A stretch of 64,000 nt of DNA from Paraburkholderia sartisoli (GCF_900107685.1 NZ_FNRQ01000003.1:62001-126000), one strand, 5' to 3'. Shown: positions 26,337-38,841, counted from the stretch's first letter. Notes: generated by a model not told the origin, from the sequence alone. Numbers and translations: made by a program.

Positions 26337-28421
26337 TCAGCCGTTAAAACCGCGTCCTTTCGCGGCGAGCTCGACAATGCCCGGCGCGATCTGCCACGCG
26401 TCGCCGTTCGGGCGCGAAGCGTAGCGGCGAATCGCGCGCTCGACGTTGTAGAGGCCGACGGTGTCCGCATACAGCATCGGACCGCCGCGCCACAGCGGGA
26501 AGCCGTAGCCGGTCAGATAGACCATGTCGATATCCGACGCCTTCGACGCGATGCCTTCTTCGAGAATCTTCGCGCCTTCGTTCACGAGCGCGAACACCAG
26601 ACGCTCGACGATTTCCTCGTCGCTGATCTTGCGGCGCTCCGCGCCCACGTCCTTCGAGAACGAGGCGATCATTTCCTCGACGAACTTCGACGGATGCGCG
26701 GTGCGGTCGCCCGCCTTGTAGTCATACCAGCCGCCACCCGTCTTCTGGCCGAAGCGCCCCGTCTCGCACAGACGGTCCGCGATCTTCGAGTAATGCATCT
26801 CCGGGTGTTCCAGATAGCGGCGCTTGCGGATCGCCCAGCCGATGTCGTTGCCCGCCAGATCGCTCATGCGGAACGGACCCATCGCGAAGCCGAACTTTTC
26901 GATCGCGCGGTCGACCTGCGCCGGTAGCGCGCCTTCTTCGAGCATGAAGAGCGCCTGACGGATGTACTGCTCGATCATCCGGTTGCCGATGAAGCCATCG
27001 CACACGCCCGAGACCACGGCGGTCTTCCTGATCTTCTTCGCGATCTTCATGACGGTGGCGAGCACGTCTTTGGACGTGTCCTTGCCGCGCACCACTTCGA
27101 GCAGCTTCATCACGTTGGCCGGGCTGAAGAAGTGCATGCCGACCACGTCCCGCGGACGCTTCGTGAAGGCGGCGATCCTGTTCAGATCGAGCGTCGACGT
27201 GTTCGATGCGAGGATCGCGCCTTGTTTTGCCACTTCGTCGAGACGCTTGAACACCTGCTCTTTCACGCCGAGTTCCTCGAACACGGCTTCGATGATCAGG
27301 TCGGCGTTGCCGAGGTCCTCGTAAGAAAGCGTCGGCGTGATCAGCGCCATGCGCTGTTCGAGCGCCTCGGGCGTGAGCTTGCCTTTCTTGACGGTGCCTC
27401 CGTAGTTCTTGCGAATCGTCGCGACGCCGCGATCGAGCGCTTCCTGCTTCGTTTCCAGCAGCGTGACCGGCAAACCCGCGTTGACGAAGTTCATCGCGAT
27501 GCCGCCGCCCATCGTGCCGGCGCCGATCACGGCGACCTGGCGGATGTCGCGAACCGGCGTGTCGGAAGGCACATCGGGAATCTTGCTGGCAGCACGTTCA
27601 CCGAAGAACGCATGACGCAGCGCATGGCTTTCCGGCGTCTGCACGAGCGACACAAAGCATTCGCGCTCGAACGCGAGGCCCTTGTCGAAGCCGTTTTTCA
27701 CGCCGGCTTCGATTGCGTCGATGCACTTGTGCGGCGCGGGGAAATTCTTTGCCGCACCCGCGACGCCATTGCGCGCGAACTGGATGAACCCTTCGGCGTT
27801 CGGATGCTCGATCTTGCGGTCGCGCACGCGCGGATGCGGGCCGGCCTGCGCGCCGACCTTGCGTGCGAACGCAATCGCGGCTTCGAGCAGGTCGCCTTCG
27901 ACGACCTCATCGAAGAGCCCCGTGCCCGCGAGCTTTTCCGACATGACCGGTGCGCCCGACACGATCATGTTGAGCGCGGCTTCGAGGCCGATGGCGCGCG
28001 GCAGACGCTGCGTGCCGCCCGCGCCCGGCAGGATGCCGAGCTTCACTTCGGGCAGCGCGATCTGCGCGCCCGGCGCGGCGAGACGGTAATGCGTGCCGAG
28101 CGCGAGTTCCAGACCGCCGCCCATCGCGACGCTGTGAATCGCGGCGACGACCGGCTTCGTGCTGCCCTCGACGACCTTGATGACCGTGGCGAGCGTCGGT
28201 TCCTGCGTCGCTTTCGGCGTGTTGAATTCGGTGATGTCCGCACCGCCGGAAAACGCCTTGCCGGCGCCCGCCAGCACGATCGCGGTAATCGACGCGTCGT
28301 TCAGCGCGCGTTCGATGCCTTCGACGATACCGGCCCGTGTCGGGAGACCGAGACCGTTAACCGGCGGGTTGTTGAGCGTGATGACGGCGACGCCGTCACG
28401 GGTTGTGTAATCCACTGCCAT
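26337..28421 (-). CDS. Fused enoyl-CoA hydratase/3-hydroxyacyl-CoA dehydrogenase
   Basis: This 694-residue protein carries out the second and third steps of beta-oxidation. The N-terminal crotonase domain (about 1-185) has [17 protein letters not shown] and [16 protein letters not shown]. After a linker, the NAD-binding domain starts about residue 295 with [17 protein letters not shown], and the C-terminal dehydrogenase domains have [14 protein letters not shown] and [11 protein letters not shown]. This order and length match bacterial FadB/FadJ-like fusions and peroxisomal-type bifunctional enzymes. The start at 28421 follows the conserved opening [20 protein letters not shown]. Confidence 0.95.
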   Translation of the reverse strand: MAVDYTTRDGVAVITLNNPPVNGLGLPTRAGIVEGIERALNDASITAIVLAGAGKAFSGGADITEFNTPKATQEPTLATVIKVVEGSTKPVVAAIHSVAMGGGLELALGTHYRLAAPGAQIALPEVKLGILPGAGGTQRLPRAIGLEAALNMIVSGAPVMSEKLAGTGLFDEVVEGDLLEAAIAFARKVGAQAGPHPRVRDRKIEHPNAEGFIQFARNGVAGAAKNFPAPHKCIDAIEAGVKNGFDKGLAFERECFVSLVQTPESHALRHAFFGERAASKIPDVPSDTPVRDIRQVAVIGAGTMGGGIAMNFVNAGLPVTLLETKQEALDRGVATIRKNYGGTVKKGKLTPEALEQRMALITPTLSYEDLGNADLIIEAVFEELGVKEQVFKRLDEVAKQGAILASNTSTLDLNRIAAFTKRPRDVVGMHFFSPANVMKLLEVVRGKDTSKDVLATVMKIAKKIRKTAVVSGVCDGFIGNRMIEQYIRQALFMLEEGALPAQVDRAIEKFGFAMGPFRMSDLAGNDIGWAIRKRRYLEHPEMHYSKIADRLCETGRFGQKTGGGWYDYKAGDRTAHPSKFVEEMIASFSKDVGAERRKISDEEIVERLVFALVNEGAKILEEGIASKASDIDMVYLTGYGFPLWRGGPMLYADTVGLYNVERAIRRYASRPNGDAWQIAPGIVELAAKGRGFNG

Positions 28422-28616
28422 GTGCCTGCCTCCATGCGCCTGGCTGCGCGAAAATTGCCTGCCGGCTCATTGCCCGACGTGTTGTCGAACTCATTGTCCG
28501 ATATTCCAGGATCAGGAGCAGAATACACAAAAAAGCACGCTCGTTCAATTTATTGCGACACGGGGTTTGCCCGTAGATACCCGCGTCGCGTACCGTTTCG
28601 GAAGGTGCGTCTGTCG

Positions 28617-30296
28617 TCAGGACGGTTCGGGGAAGGGACAATGCGGAACATCGAGCGCCGAGGGCAGGATGTGCGTGCGGAACTGTTGGCGCAGCTTGAG
28701 CTTCTGGAGCTTGCCGGTCGCGGTGTGCGGCAGTTCGTCGACGAACGCGACGTCGTCGGGAATCCACCACTTCGCGACCTTGCCTTCATAGAACGCGAGC
28801 AGTTCCTCGCGCGTGATGTCCATGCCCGGACGCTTCACGATCACGAGCAGCGGCCGCTCGGTCCACTTCGGATGCGCGCAGGCAATGCACGCCGCTTCGG
28901 CTACCGCCGGATGCGCGATCGCGACGTTCTCCAGATCGATCGAACTGATCCACTCGCCGCCCGACTTGATCACGTCCTTGCTGCGGTCGGTGATGTGCAG
29001 GAAGCTGTCGGGGTCGATCGTCGCGACGTCGCCGGTGGGAAACCAGCCGTCGACCAGCGGCGATTCGTCCTTCTGGTAGTAGCGCTGGATCACCCACGGC
29101 CCGCGCACGTGCAGGTCGCCGAACGCGATACCATCCCACGGCAGTTCGTTGCCGTCCTCGCCGACGATCTTCATGTCGACGCCGTACATCACGTGGCCCT
29201 GCTTCTCGCGCAGCTTGCGCTGCTCGTCGGGTGCTCGCCGCGACTGTTCCCATGTCAGCTTCGAGAGCGTGCCGAGCGGCGACATCTCGGTCATGCCCCA
29301 CGCGTGGATCACCTCGACGCCGTAGTCGTCCTCGAACATCCGCAACATCGCGGGCGGGCACGCCGAGCCGCCGATCACGGTGCGCCTGAGCGTCGTGAAG
29401 CGCACCTGTGCTTCTTTCAGATAGTTGAGCAGGCCGAGCCACACGGTCGGCACGCCGGCTGAATACGTGACGCCCTCGGCTTCCATCAGTTCGAAGAGCG
29501 ACTTGCCGTCGAGATCCTTGCCGGGGAAGACGATCTTCGCGCCCGTCAGCGGCGCGGCGTGCGGAATTCCCCATGCGTTCACATGGAACATCGGCACGAC
29601 GGGCAGCACGGAGTCGCGCGCGGAGAGGCTCATCGCATCCGGCAGCGACGCGCCGAACGCATGCAGCACCGTCGAGCGGTGCGAGTACAGCGCGCCCTTC
29701 GGATTGCCGGTCGTGCCGGACGTGTAGCACAGATACGAAGCCTGGCTTTCCTCGATGCGCGGCCAGTCGAACGCGCCGTCGTGGGCCGCGATCAGGGTTT
29801 CGTAGCTGAGAAGCGGCACCGGCAGCGCGGTCTGCATCTTCGGCAGATGCGCTTCGTCGGCGAGCGCGATCCAGCCGCGCACATGCGGACACTGCGGCGC
29901 GAGAATATCGACGAGCGGCGCGAACGTCGTGTCGAAGAGCACGTAACGATCCTGCGCGTCGTTGATGATCCACGCGATCTGCTCCGGAAAGAGCCGCGGG
30001 TTGATCGTGTGGCACACCGCGCCGAAACCGGCGACGCCGTAATACGCCTCGAGATGCCGGTAGCCGTTCCAGGCGAGCGTGCCGATGCGCTCGCCCGGCG
30101 CCACGCCGAGCGCGATCAGCGCCTGCGCCAGCTGCTTCGCGCGCTTCTCGCAATCGCGATACGTGTAGCGGTGCATGTCGCCCTCGATACGTCGCGACAC
30201 GATCTCCACGCCGCCGAAGTGCCGTGCCGCGTGCGTGATCAACGAGGACACGGTGAGCGGCACATCCATCATCTGTCCCAGCAGCGGCGTTGTCAT
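28617..30296 (-). CDS. Acyl-CoA synthetase (AMP-forming fatty acid-CoA ligase)
   Basis: This enzyme activates a fatty acid to its CoA thioester through an acyl-adenylate. The 559-residue protein has the ATP-binding [18 protein letters not shown], the [12 protein letters not shown] motif, [36 protein letters not shown] (the hinge and A8 region) and the catalytic-lysine stretch [13 protein letters not shown]. Its sequence is of the medium- to long-chain AlkK-like group; chain length is inferred. The start at 30296 is set by GAGGAG 10 bases upstream; the longer frame to 30677 overlaps selO antisense and is not real. It lies upstream of the beta-oxidation genes. Confidence 0.94.
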   Translation of the reverse strand: MTTPLLGQMMDVPLTVSSLITHAARHFGGVEIVSRRIEGDMHRYTYRDCEKRAKQLAQALIALGVAPGERIGTLAWNGYRHLEAYYGVAGFGAVCHTINPRLFPEQIAWIINDAQDRYVLFDTTFAPLVDILAPQCPHVRGWIALADEAHLPKMQTALPVPLLSYETLIAAHDGAFDWPRIEESQASYLCYTSGTTGNPKGALYSHRSTVLHAFGASLPDAMSLSARDSVLPVVPMFHVNAWGIPHAAPLTGAKIVFPGKDLDGKSLFELMEAEGVTYSAGVPTVWLGLLNYLKEAQVRFTTLRRTVIGGSACPPAMLRMFEDDYGVEVIHAWGMTEMSPLGTLSKLTWEQSRRAPDEQRKLREKQGHVMYGVDMKIVGEDGNELPWDGIAFGDLHVRGPWVIQRYYQKDESPLVDGWFPTGDVATIDPDSFLHITDRSKDVIKSGGEWISSIDLENVAIAHPAVAEAACIACAHPKWTERPLLVIVKRPGMDITREELLAFYEGKVAKWWIPDDVAFVDELPHTATGKLQKLKLRQQFRTHILPSALDVPHCPFPEPS

Positions 30297-30435
30297 CGGT
30301 GTTGTCTCCTCGCCATGGTCCGTGAAAGGTGCAGCCCCGGGGTGCGCCTGGATGCGCCCCGCGCGGCCGCTGGCGGCCGTCCTGCAGGCCCGCGGGCGCG
30401 GACTTACAATATCGGTTAAACATGAGGCGCTCAAT

Positions 30436-31992
30436 ATGTCGTTTTCCCCAAGCAATGCGGGTCTGTCGGCGTCAATGTCGGCTTTGGCCGGCACAATCGG
30501 CAACCAGCGCGCGGGTTCGTTTGCACAGCTCGGCACCACGTTCCTGACCCGGCTGCCGGCCGCACCGCTGCCCGCACCCCATGTGGTCGGGTTTTCCGCT
30601 GAAACCGCCGCGCTGCTCGGTTTCGATTCTTCGATCGCACAGGATCCGACGTTCGCCGAATTCTTCTCGGGCAACACGACGCGCGACTGGCCCGCGCAGG
30701 CGCTGCCCTATGCGACGGTCTATTCTGGCCATCAGTTCGGCGTGTGGGCGGGCCAGCTGGGCGACGGCCGCGCGCTCGGTCTCGGCGAGGTCGAACACGA
30801 CGGCACGCGTCTCGAACTGCAACTGAAAGGCGGCGGCCGCACGCCCTATTCACGCATGGGCGACGGCCGCGCGGTGCTGCGCTCGTCGATCCGCGAATAT
30901 CTGTGTTCGGAAGCGATGCATCACCTCGGCATCCCGACGACGCGCGCGCTCTGCGTGATCGGCTCCGATCAACCGGTGCGGCGAGAAGAAGTGGAAACGG
31001 CCGCGGTCGTCACGCGCGTTGCGCCAAGCTTCGTGCGCTTTGGTCACTTCGAGCATTTCTACTCGAACGATCGCGTCGACGCGTTGCGCTCGCTCGCTGA
31101 TCACGTGATCGAGCGTTTCTATCCCGCGTTAAAGGAGGCCGACGACCCGTATCTCGCGCTTCTCGGCGAAGCGGTCCGCTCGACGGCCGACCTGATGGTG
31201 GAATGGCAGGCGGTCGGTTTTTGCCACGGCGTGATGAACACGGACAACATGTCGATCCTGGGTCTCACGATCGACTACGGCCCGTTCGGTTTCATGGATG
31301 CGTTCGATGCGAACTACATCTGCAATCACTCCGACAACCAGGGCCGCTACGCGTACCGGATGCAACCGCAGATCGCGTACTGGAACCTCTTCTGTCTCGC
31401 GCAGGGCCTGCTGCCGCTCTTCGGCGGACGTTACGAGGAAAGCGTGCGCGGCGAGCGCGCGGTGCAGGACGCGCAGCGCGTGCTCGAAGGCTTCAAGGAG
31501 CGCTTCGCGCCGGCGCTCGAGCGCCGCATGCGCGAGAAGCTCGGGCTCGAAACCGCGCAACCCGGCGATGACCAGCTGGCTAACAGCCTGTTTGAAATCA
31601 TGCACGCGAACCGCGCGGACTTCACACTAACGTTCCGTCACCTCGCGCGTCTGTCGAAGCGCGATGCGAGCGGCGACGCGCCCGTACGCGACCTGTTCCT
31701 CGACCGCGCGGCGTTCGACACGTGGGCCGCCGGCTACCGGACGCGGCTTGCGCACGAAACACGCGATGACGCGTCGCGGGCCATTGCAATGAACCGGGTG
31801 AACCCCAAATTCGTACTTCGCAATCACCTTGCGGAAACCGCGATCCGCAAGGCGAAAGAAAAGGACTTCTCCGAAGTCGAGCGACTGGCGGCGGTGCTGC
31901 GCCGTCCGTTCGACGAACAACCTGAAAACGAAGCGTACGCGGCGCTGCCGCCCGACTGGGCGAGTTCGCTCGAAGTCAGCTGCTCGTCGTGA
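30436..31992 (+). CDS. selO: Protein adenylyltransferase SelO (YdiU/UPF0061)
   Basis: SelO is a pseudokinase-fold enzyme that transfers AMP to protein substrates and is linked to redox homeostasis. The 518-residue protein has [52 protein letters not shown], and the metal-binding [22 protein letters not shown], all diagnostic. The usual C-terminal selenocysteine site of some homologues appears as a normal Cys-containing end (LEVSCSS). The start at 30436 has GAGG 9-10 bases upstream. It is divergent from the acyl-CoA synthetase with 139 bases between. It is followed by msrB. Confidence 0.95.
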   Translation: MSFSPSNAGLSASMSALAGTIGNQRAGSFAQLGTTFLTRLPAAPLPAPHVVGFSAETAALLGFDSSIAQDPTFAEFFSGNTTRDWPAQALPYATVYSGHQFGVWAGQLGDGRALGLGEVEHDGTRLELQLKGGGRTPYSRMGDGRAVLRSSIREYLCSEAMHHLGIPTTRALCVIGSDQPVRREEVETAAVVTRVAPSFVRFGHFEHFYSNDRVDALRSLADHVIERFYPALKEADDPYLALLGEAVRSTADLMVEWQAVGFCHGVMNTDNMSILGLTIDYGPFGFMDAFDANYICNHSDNQGRYAYRMQPQIAYWNLFCLAQGLLPLFGGRYEESVRGERAVQDAQRVLEGFKERFAPALERRMREKLGLETAQPGDDQLANSLFEIMHANRADFTLTFRHLARLSKRDASGDAPVRDLFLDRAAFDTWAAGYRTRLAHETRDDASRAIAMNRVNPKFVLRNHLAETAIRKAKEKDFSEVERLAAVLRRPFDEQPENEAYAALPPDWASSLEVSCSS

Positions 31993-32089
31993 GCCTTATC
32001 GCTTCACTGATTGTTCCGTCATGCCGAACTGGCTGTACCGGTTCCATTCACGCGAACGATCAGGCCCCTCCTATCGACAGGACCCGACC

Positions 32090-32518
32090 ATGAATCCAGA
32101 CGATCTCAAACCCGGCACGACCGACACGCCCACGGTGCAGAAAGACGACGCCATCTGGCGCAAACAGCTTTCGGAGACCCAGTACCGGGTGACGCGCGAG
32201 GCCGCGACCGAGCGGCCGTTCACCGGCGAATACTGGGACCACTTCGACCGCGGCGTGTATGACTGCGTCTGCTGCGGCACACCGCTCTTCGAATCGGCGA
32301 CGAAATTCGACGCCGGTTGCGGCTGGCCGAGCTACTTCAAGCCGATCAACGGCGAAGTGATCGCCGAGAAAACCGACCGCTCGCACGGCATGCTGCGAAT
32401 CGAAGTGCAGTGCAAGAACTGCGGCGCGCATCTGGGCCACGTGTTCGAGGACGGTCCCGCGCCGACGGGCCTTCGGTACTGCATCAATTCGGCTGCGCTA
32501 CAATTCGAGCCCAAGTAA
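32090..32518 (+). CDS. msrB: Peptide-methionine (R)-S-oxide reductase
   Basis: MsrB reduces the R form of methionine sulfoxide in proteins and protects against oxidation. The 142-residue protein has two CxxC zinc-binding pairs (CVCCG and [10 protein letters not shown]), the [14 protein letters not shown] stretch, and the catalytic cysteine in [15 protein letters not shown] near the end. The start at 32090 has ACAGGA upstream. Placed after selO and before the yciB-bolA-ppiC run; the selO-msrB pairing is common in proteobacteria and joins two oxidative-stress proteins. Confidence 0.96.
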   Translation: MNPDDLKPGTTDTPTVQKDDAIWRKQLSETQYRVTREAATERPFTGEYWDHFDRGVYDCVCCGTPLFESATKFDAGCGWPSYFKPINGEVIAEKTDRSHGMLRIEVQCKNCGAHLGHVFEDGPAPTGLRYCINSAALQFEPK

Positions 32519-32713
32519 CGCAGGCCGGGCACGGCCGGGTTCTGGCGGCCGTCAGGCCGCCGGCACACCGGCGCCGCGTCCGGACTGCGCCGCCGGGCCT
32601 GTCGAGCCGGCTGCCGGCCCGTGGCGGGCGCGGATGAGGCGCGGCACGCGCCTTTCCCGCCGCGCACCGGCCCCCCTATTGAGCGCATCACTCAGCGGAT
32701 TCCCGACCTGACA

Positions 32714-33244
32714 ATGAAATTCCTGTTCGACCTGTTCCCGATCATCCTGTTTTTCGTGGCGTTCAAGATCTGGGGCATCTTCACGGCGACGGCCGTCGCC
32801 ATCGCCGCGACGCTCGTGCAGATCGCCTTCGTCGCTTTCCGGCATCGCAAGGTCGATCCGATGCTGTGGGTGAGCCTCGGCGTCGTGACGGTGTTCGGCG
32901 GCGCGACGCTCGTGCTGCACAACGACACGTTCATCAAATGGAAGCCGACCGTGCTGTACTGGGCGTTTTCGGTCGCGCTGGTCGTCTCGCAGTTCGCGTT
33001 CAACAAGAACCTGATCGAGGCGATGATGGGCAAGCAGATCACGCTGCCGCATCGCGTCTGGGCCCAGCTCAATTACGTGTGGGCGGTGTTCTTCGTGCTG
33101 CTCGGCATCCTCAACCTGTTCGTCGCGTACAACTTTTCTACCGACGCCTGGGTCAACTTCAAGCTGTTCGGTGCGACGGGCTGTCTCGTGGTGTTCATCG
33201 TCGGCCAGAGCCTGTGGCTCGCCAAATATATGAAAGAGGAATGA
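32714..33244 (+). CDS. yciB: Septation protein A (YciB/IspZ)
   Basis: This inner-membrane protein affects septation and envelope integrity. The 176 residues contain about five membrane segments, starting [17 protein letters not shown] and including [22 protein letters not shown] and [35 protein letters not shown], the best conserved stretch of the family. The stop is followed after 3 bases by the bolA-like start, so translation is probably coupled. Confidence 0.95.
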   Translation: MKFLFDLFPIILFFVAFKIWGIFTATAVAIAATLVQIAFVAFRHRKVDPMLWVSLGVVTVFGGATLVLHNDTFIKWKPTVLYWAFSVALVVSQFAFNKNLIEAMMGKQITLPHRVWAQLNYVWAVFFVLLGILNLFVAYNFSTDAWVNFKLFGATGCLVVFIVGQSLWLAKYMKEE

Positions 33245-33247
33245 GCG

Positions 33248-33562
33248 ATGAGCGATGACGTCTTCCTCAACGCCACCACCCCGGAGCGCGCCGCGCTGAT
33301 CGCAACGCGTCTTTCGGCGGCGCTCGCGCCGGTCGTCTCGATCGACGTGCGCGACGACAGCGCGCAGCACGCCGGTCATGCCGGCGCCGCCGCGGGCGGT
33401 CATTTCAGTGTCACGATCGTCGCCGCCGCATTCGCCGGGAAGGCCCGCGTGGCAAGGCATCGTCTGGTGTATGATGCGCTGGCCGATGGCATGCAGCGCG
33501 GCATTCACGCACTCGCAATCACGGCTTACACGCCCGAAGAATTCGACTTGTTGCCCCGTTAG
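33248..33562 (+). CDS. BolA family protein
   Basis: BolA proteins act with monothiol glutaredoxins in Fe-S cluster handling or as morphogenes. This 104-residue member has the compact core GGHFSVTIVAAAFAGKARVARHRLVYDAL with the conserved histidine in RHRLVY, and a C-terminal GIHALAITAYTPEEF. The start at 33248 comes 3 bases after the yciB stop. The order yciB-bolA-PPIase is conserved in betaproteobacteria. Confidence 0.93.
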   Translation: MSDDVFLNATTPERAALIATRLSAALAPVVSIDVRDDSAQHAGHAGAAAGGHFSVTIVAAAFAGKARVARHRLVYDALADGMQRGIHALAITAYTPEEFDLLPR

Positions 33563-33572
33563 GAACCTTCTG

Positions 33573-34352
33573 ATGACCTTGAAGAAAACCCGCTCGTGGG
33601 TATTGCTGGCCGCATTCGCGGCCGCGCCTGCGTTCGCACAGAACATCGCCGTCGTGAACGGCACGCCGATCCCGAAGGCACGCGCCGACGCGCTGATCGA
33701 CCAGCTCGTCCATCAGGGCCAGCAGGACACGCCGCAGCTTCAGATGGCGGTGCGCGAAGAACTCGTGAACCGCGAAATCCTGATGCAGGAAGCGGCCCGC
33801 CGCGGCATCCCGACGCGTCCCGACGTGAAGGCGCAGGTCGCCGTCGCGCAGCAGACCGTCGTGCTGCGCGCGCTGATCGAAGACTTCGTGAAGAACAACG
33901 CCCCGAGCGACGCCGACGTGAAAGCGCGTTACGACGACCTCGTCAAGAGCACGGGCGGCAAGGAATATCACCTTCACCACATCCTCGTCGAAGACGAGCA
34001 GCAGGCGAAGGATCTGATCGCGAAGATCAAGGCCGGCGCGAGCTTCGAAGATCTCGCGAAGCAGTACTCGAAGGATCCGGGATCGGGCAAGAACGGCGGC
34101 GACCTCGACTGGTCGGACCCGAAGGCCTACGTGCCGGAATTCGCCGATGCGGCCATGAAGCTGCAGAAAGGCCAGATGACCGACGCGCCAGTCCACACGC
34201 AGTTCGGCTGGCACATCATCCGTCTGGACGACACGCGCGCGGTCGCGCCGCCGCCGTTCGACCAGGTGAAAGCGCAGATCGTCCAGCAGATGCAGCAGGA
34301 AAAACTGCAGGCGTTCGAAGAAGGCCTGCGCAAGAACGCGAAGATCCAGTAA
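33573..34352 (+). CDS. Periplasmic parvulin-type peptidyl-prolyl isomerase
   Basis: This periplasmic chaperone-isomerase assists folding of exported proteins. The 259 residues start with a signal peptide (MTLKKTRSWVLLAAFAAAPAFA), followed by a SurA/PrsA-like N-terminal helical domain (about 25-130), then a parvulin domain with YHLHHILVEDEQQAKDLIAKI, FEDLAKQYSKDPGSGKNGGDLDW and HTQFGWHIIRLDD, and a helical tail. The start at 33573 has TAGGAA 8 bases upstream. It lies 10 bases after the bolA-like gene and closes the operon; a strong terminator follows. Confidence 0.93.
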   Translation: MTLKKTRSWVLLAAFAAAPAFAQNIAVVNGTPIPKARADALIDQLVHQGQQDTPQLQMAVREELVNREILMQEAARRGIPTRPDVKAQVAVAQQTVVLRALIEDFVKNNAPSDADVKARYDDLVKSTGGKEYHLHHILVEDEQQAKDLIAKIKAGASFEDLAKQYSKDPGSGKNGGDLDWSDPKAYVPEFADAAMKLQKGQMTDAPVHTQFGWHIIRLDDTRAVAPPPFDQVKAQIVQQMQQEKLQAFEEGLRKNAKIQ

Positions 34353-34366
34353 GCGTTTTTGCCTTG

Positions 34367-34403
34367 AAAACGACAATGCCGCCCGAGGGCGGCATTGTCG
34401 TTT
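34367..34403. terminator. Strong bidirectional terminator between the parvulin gene and purL
   Basis: AAAACGACAATGCCGCCC pairs with GGGCGGCATTGTCGTTT across a short GA loop at about 34367-34403, with A and T runs at either end. It lies between the convergent ends of the parvulin gene and purL and can serve both. Confidence 0.85.
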
Positions 34404-34470
34404 CTGGGTCCAGCCTTTGCGATAACCAGGCGCCTGCGATGCAGCGCCGGGTTCGTTCAATGGCCGGCGA

Positions 34471-37400
34471 TCAACCCAGCCGGCGGCGTGCGTTCTGGAA
34501 CACGCGCATCCACGGGCTTGCGTCGCCCCAGCCTTCCGGATGCCAGCTCATCGTCACCGTGCGATGCACGCGTTCCATATGCGGCATCAGCACCGTGAAG
34601 CGGCCGTCCGGCGTCGTCACCGACGTGATGCCCTGCGGCGAGCCATTCGGGTTGAACGGATACTGCTCCGTCGCCTGGCCGCGGTTGTCGACGTAACGCA
34701 TCGCCACGGCCGCACGGGACGCGTCGCCTTGCTGCGAGAAGTCCGCGAAACCTTCGCCGTGCGCGACCGCGACCGGGATGCGCGAGCCTTCCATGCCGTC
34801 GAAGAAAATCGACGGCGACGGCTGCACTTCGACCATCGAGAAACGCGCTTCGAATTTCTCCGACTTGTTGCGCGTGAACTTTGGCCAGGCTTCGGCGCCC
34901 GGGATCATCGACGCAAGGCTGCTCATCATCTGGCAGCCGTTGCAGATGCCGAGCGCGAACGTGTCGGCGCGGCCGAAGAACATCGCGAACATTTCGGCGA
35001 GTTGCGGATTGAAACGGATCGTCTTTGCCCAGCCTTCGCCGGCGCCCAGCACGTCGCCGTACGAGAAACCGCCGCACGCCACCGCGCCCGCGAAATCAGC
35101 AAGCGTCGCGCGGCCGGACAGCAGGTCGCTCATGTGAACGTCGTACGCGTCGAAGCCCGCGCGATCGAACGCGTACGCGGTTTCGAGGTGCGAATTCACA
35201 CCCTGCTCGCGCAGGATCGCGACACGCGGACGCGCGCCTTTGTGGACGAACGGTGCGGCGACATCTTCCGCCGGATCGAAGCTCAGATGCGGCGTGATGC
35301 CCGGATCGGCTGCGTCGAGCAGCGTGTCGTGTTCGGCATCCGCGCAGGCCGGGTTGTCGCGCAGACGCGAGATGCGCCAGCTGACTTCGTCCCACGCGCG
35401 ATGCAGTTCGGTGCGCGGCGCTTCGTAGATCTTCTTCGCGTCGCGCCAGACTTCGAGCGTGTCGCGCTCGTTTGGCTTGCCGATCACATGCGAGCACGCC
35501 GACAGGCCATGTTCGCGCAGCGCGCCCAGCACCGCGTCACGGTCCGCCGCGCGCACCTGGATCACGGCGCCGAGTTCCTCGCTGAAGAGCGCGCGGATCG
35601 TGCGATCGTCGCGGCGGCCGCTCGTCTGCTTCGCCCAGTCTTTCGCGTCGCCGTAGTCGGATTCGTGGTTCGGGTCGAGCACCAGCATGTCGACGTTCAG
35701 CGACACGCCCACGTGACCCGCGAACGCCATTTCAGCCACCGTCGCCCACAGGCCGCCGTCGGAGCGGTCGTGGTACGCGAGCAGCCTGCCATCGGCGTTC
35801 AGCGACTGGATCACACTGAAGAAGCGCTTCAGGTCTTCGGGATCGTCGACGTCCGGCACCGTGTCGCCGACCTGCTGCGTCACCTGCGCCAGAATGCTCG
35901 CGCCGAGGCGGTTCTTGCCGCGGCCGAGGTCGATCGCGATCAGCACCGTGTCGCCCACTTCGCTCGCGCGACGCAACTGCGGCGTCAGGTGACGGCGCAC
36001 GTCCTCGACCGGCGCGAACGCCGAGATGATCAGCGAAACCGGCGCGACCACTTCCTTCGCGACGCCACGGTCTTCCCACTTCGTGCGCATCGACAGCGAA
36101 TCCTTGCCGACCGGAATGCCGATCCCGAGCGCCGGGCACAGTTCCATGCCGATCGCCTTGACCGTGTCGTAGAGCGCCGCGTCTTCGCCCGGGCTGCCGC
36201 ACGCAGCCATCCAGTTCGCCGACAGCTTCAGCCTGTCCAGCGAAGAAATGGGCGCCGACGCGATGTTTGTCACCGCCTCGCCGACGGCCATGCGGCCCGA
36301 CGCGGGCGCGTCGATGACGGCAAGCGGCGTGCGCTCGGCCATCGTCATCGCTTCGCCGCGAAAACCGGCGTAATCCGCCGCGGTGATCGCGCAGTCGGCG
36401 ACCGGCACCTGCCACGGACCAACCATCTGGTCACGCACGCTCGTGCCGCCCACCGAACGGTCGCCGATCGTGATGAGGAACGACTTGCTTGCGACCGTCG
36501 GATGACGCAGCACGCTCACCGCGACTTCCGACAGATTCACGTGCGTGACGTCGACCGGCTGCAGCGCGACCGTTTCGCGCTTCACGTCGCGATGCATGCG
36601 CGGCGGCTTGCCGAGCAGCACTTCCATCGGCATGTCGACGGGTTCGTGTGCGTCCGCGTTGTGTTTGTCCGTGTCCACGAGTTGCAGCTGACGCTCGGCC
36701 GTGGCCACGCCGATCACGGCGAACGGGCAACGCTCGCGTTCGCAGATCGCCTCGAACATCGGCAGGTCGGTCGGTGCGATCGCCAGCACGTAGCGCTCCT
36801 GCGCTTCATTCGACCAGATTTCGCGCGGCGACAGGCCGCTCTCTTCCAGTTGAACCTGGCGCAGTTCGAAGCGCGCGCCTTTATCCGCGCCATCGACGAG
36901 TTCCGGGAACGCGTTCGACAGCCCGCCCGCACCGACGTCGTGAATGCTCAGGATCGGGTTCTTCTCGCCTAGCTGCCAGCAGCCGTTGATGACTTCCTGC
37001 GCGCGCCGTTCGATTTCCGGGTTGCCGCGCTGCACGGAATCGAAGTCGAGTTCGGCCGTGTTCGTGCCGGTCGCCATCGAGCTGGCGGCGCCGCCGCCCA
37101 TGCCGATGCGCATGCCGGGGCCGCCGATCTGGATCAGCAGCGAGCCTTCCGGCAGGTCGTGCTTGTGCGTGTGCTGGTCCGAAATATTGCCGATGCCGCC
37201 CGCGATCATGATCGGCTTGTGATAACCGCGCACGTGGCCCGCGACGTTCTGTTCGTACACGCGGAAGTAGCCGCCCAGATTCGGCCGGCCGAATTCGTTG
37301 TTGAACGCGGCGCCGCCGAGCGGACCGTCGATCATGATCTGCAGCGGCGAGGCGATGCGATCCGGGCGGCCGTACGCTTCCTGCGTGTCGGCCTCGTTGC

Positions 37401-38538
37401 GATGCGCGACCGGTTGCGCGGCGTCGCGGGCGTTTTCCCACGCTTCGCGCGCGTCCGGCAAGTCGAGGTTCGACACCGTGAAGCCCGCGAGACCCGCCTT
37501 CGGACGCGCGCCGCGACCCGTCGCGCCCTCGTCGCGGATTTCGCCGCCCGCGCCCGTCGCGGCGCCGGGGAACGGCGAGATCGCGGTCGGGTGATTATGC
37601 GTTTCCACCTTCATCAACGTGTGCGTGAGTTCGGTGTGACGGCCGTAGTGTTCGGCGCGCTCGCCAGCAGCAGCCGGCCTGCGCGGGAACCAGCGTTCGG
37701 CCATGCCGCCCGCCATGATCGACGAGTTGTCCGAATACGCGACGATCGTGCCCTGCGGGTTCAACTTCTCCGTGTTGCGGATCATGTTGAAAAGCGAGAT
37801 GTCCTGACGCTCGCCGTCGATTGTCCAGTCGGCGTTGAAAATCTTGTGGCGGCAGTGCTCGCTGTTCGCCTGCGCGAACATCATCAGTTCGACGTCGGTC
37901 GGATTGCGGCCGAGCTTGCTGAACGCGTCGACGAGGTAGTCGATTTCGTCGTCCGCGAGCGCGAGGCCCAGTTCCGTGTTCGCGGCTGCCAGCGCCGTGC
38001 GGCCTTCCTTCAGGATGTCGACGGTTTGCAGCGGCTTCGCCGGCAGCTCGTCGAACAGATGCATCGCGTGATCGCGCGACGGCGCGACGCTTTCGGTCAT
38101 GCGGTCGTGCAGCGCGGCGACGACCGCGGCGCGCGCCTCGTCGGAGAGCGCCTTCTTGCCGCCCAGCAGGCCCGACTTCAGGGTCACCGTGTATTCGATG
38201 CCGCGTTCGATGCGGCGCACGTTCGCGAGGCCGCAATGCAGTGCGATATCGGTGGCCTTGCTCGCCCACGGCGACACCGTGCCGAAGCGCGGCACCACGA
38301 GCACGGTTTCGGTCGTGCCGCGCTCTTTCGCTGCGTCGAACGGTTCACCGTAGTGCATCAGCGCCTCGATCTTCGCGCTGTCGTCAGCCGAAAGCGGCGT
38401 CGATGCGTTGACGAAATGCAGGAATTGTCCGCGTACGCCGGTGATATTGGCGTCGATGCGGGTGAGCGTATCGAGCAGGCGGGTTTGACGGAAATCGGAG
38501 AGGGCCGAAGCGCCGGGGAAACACGAGAAGTGGGCCAT
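34471..38538 (-). CDS. purL: Phosphoribosylformylglycinamidine synthase
   Basis: This large enzyme makes FGAM from FGAR, glutamine and ATP in purine synthesis. The 1355-residue protein has the full single-chain layout: N-terminal and linker domains, the AIRS-like synthase halves with [31 protein letters not shown] and [10 protein letters not shown], and a C-terminal glutaminase domain with the nucleophile Cys1202 in [12 protein letters not shown] and [10 protein letters not shown] near the end. The start at 38538 follows the conserved opening. A -10-like TATAAT lies 60 bases upstream. Long open frames on the opposite strand are composition shadows. Confidence 0.97.
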   Translation of the reverse strand: MAHFSCFPGASALSDFRQTRLLDTLTRIDANITGVRGQFLHFVNASTPLSADDSAKIEALMHYGEPFDAAKERGTTETVLVVPRFGTVSPWASKATDIALHCGLANVRRIERGIEYTVTLKSGLLGGKKALSDEARAAVVAALHDRMTESVAPSRDHAMHLFDELPAKPLQTVDILKEGRTALAAANTELGLALADDEIDYLVDAFSKLGRNPTDVELMMFAQANSEHCRHKIFNADWTIDGERQDISLFNMIRNTEKLNPQGTIVAYSDNSSIMAGGMAERWFPRRPAAAGERAEHYGRHTELTHTLMKVETHNHPTAISPFPGAATGAGGEIRDEGATGRGARPKAGLAGFTVSNLDLPDAREAWENARDAAQPVAHRNEADTQEAYGRPDRIASPLQIMIDGPLGGAAFNNEFGRPNLGGYFRVYEQNVAGHVRGYHKPIMIAGGIGNISDQHTHKHDLPEGSLLIQIGGPGMRIGMGGGAASSMATGTNTAELDFDSVQRGNPEIERRAQEVINGCWQLGEKNPILSIHDVGAGGLSNAFPELVDGADKGARFELRQVQLEESGLSPREIWSNEAQERYVLAIAPTDLPMFEAICERERCPFAVIGVATAERQLQLVDTDKHNADAHEPVDMPMEVLLGKPPRMHRDVKRETVALQPVDVTHVNLSEVAVSVLRHPTVASKSFLITIGDRSVGGTSVRDQMVGPWQVPVADCAITAADYAGFRGEAMTMAERTPLAVIDAPASGRMAVGEAVTNIASAPISSLDRLKLSANWMAACGSPGEDAALYDTVKAIGMELCPALGIGIPVGKDSLSMRTKWEDRGVAKEVVAPVSLIISAFAPVEDVRRHLTPQLRRASEVGDTVLIAIDLGRGKNRLGASILAQVTQQVGDTVPDVDDPEDLKRFFSVIQSLNADGRLLAYHDRSDGGLWATVAEMAFAGHVGVSLNVDMLVLDPNHESDYGDAKDWAKQTSGRRDDRTIRALFSEELGAVIQVRAADRDAVLGALREHGLSACSHVIGKPNERDTLEVWRDAKKIYEAPRTELHRAWDEVSWRISRLRDNPACADAEHDTLLDAADPGITPHLSFDPAEDVAAPFVHKGARPRVAILREQGVNSHLETAYAFDRAGFDAYDVHMSDLLSGRATLADFAGAVACGGFSYGDVLGAGEGWAKTIRFNPQLAEMFAMFFGRADTFALGICNGCQMMSSLASMIPGAEAWPKFTRNKSEKFEARFSMVEVQPSPSIFFDGMEGSRIPVAVAHGEGFADFSQQGDASRAAVAMRYVDNRGQATEQYPFNPNGSPQGITSVTTPDGRFTVLMPHMERVHRTVTMSWHPEGWGDASPWMRVFQNARRRLG

Positions 38539-38841
38539 GAACTTGACGTTGCGTCGATCAGTCGCGCGTGCAGGCGACGGGAGGCGAAAGGAAGTCGCAG
38601 ATTATACCTCGGGACGGCCCGTCAGAGCCGCCCTACGTGGCGCGACGGACCTTCTGTCAGCAACGTCCGGCGTGGCCCGGCATCGCATGGGGCCGCCGCC
38701 AGCGGCGTGGCGGGCGGGCCCGTTTGGCTGCTATCATTCGCCCTTTCCACCGACCGGCGCGGCAGGTCCCCCACCCGCGCCGCACGTCACGCACACGGGC
38801 ACGCCCGGTCACTCGCGTCCTGCCCGCAAATCAGATCAATC
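38539..38841. other. Intergenic region between divergent purL and dadA
   Basis: This 303-bp gap holds the control regions of both genes. Apart from the purL -10 candidate, I see no clear operator. No PurR-type palindrome was found by eye. Confidence 0.4.
38601..38606 (-). promoter_or_regulatory. Candidate -10 element of the purL promoter
   Basis: Reading the minus strand, a perfect TATAAT occupies 38606-38601, about 60 bases before the purL start. No good -35 hexamer is present at normal spacing, so it may be activator-dependent or weak. Confidence 0.4.

Noticed and set aside
34540..36972. An 810-codon open frame on the plus strand opposite purL
   Set aside because: It is Arg/His-rich, has no family resemblance, and lies antisense to an unmistakable purL; it is a GC-composition shadow.
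37159..38841. Long N-terminal extension of dadA in an open frame
   Set aside because: It overlaps purL antisense; the FAD-binding opening starts at 38842, as in the family.
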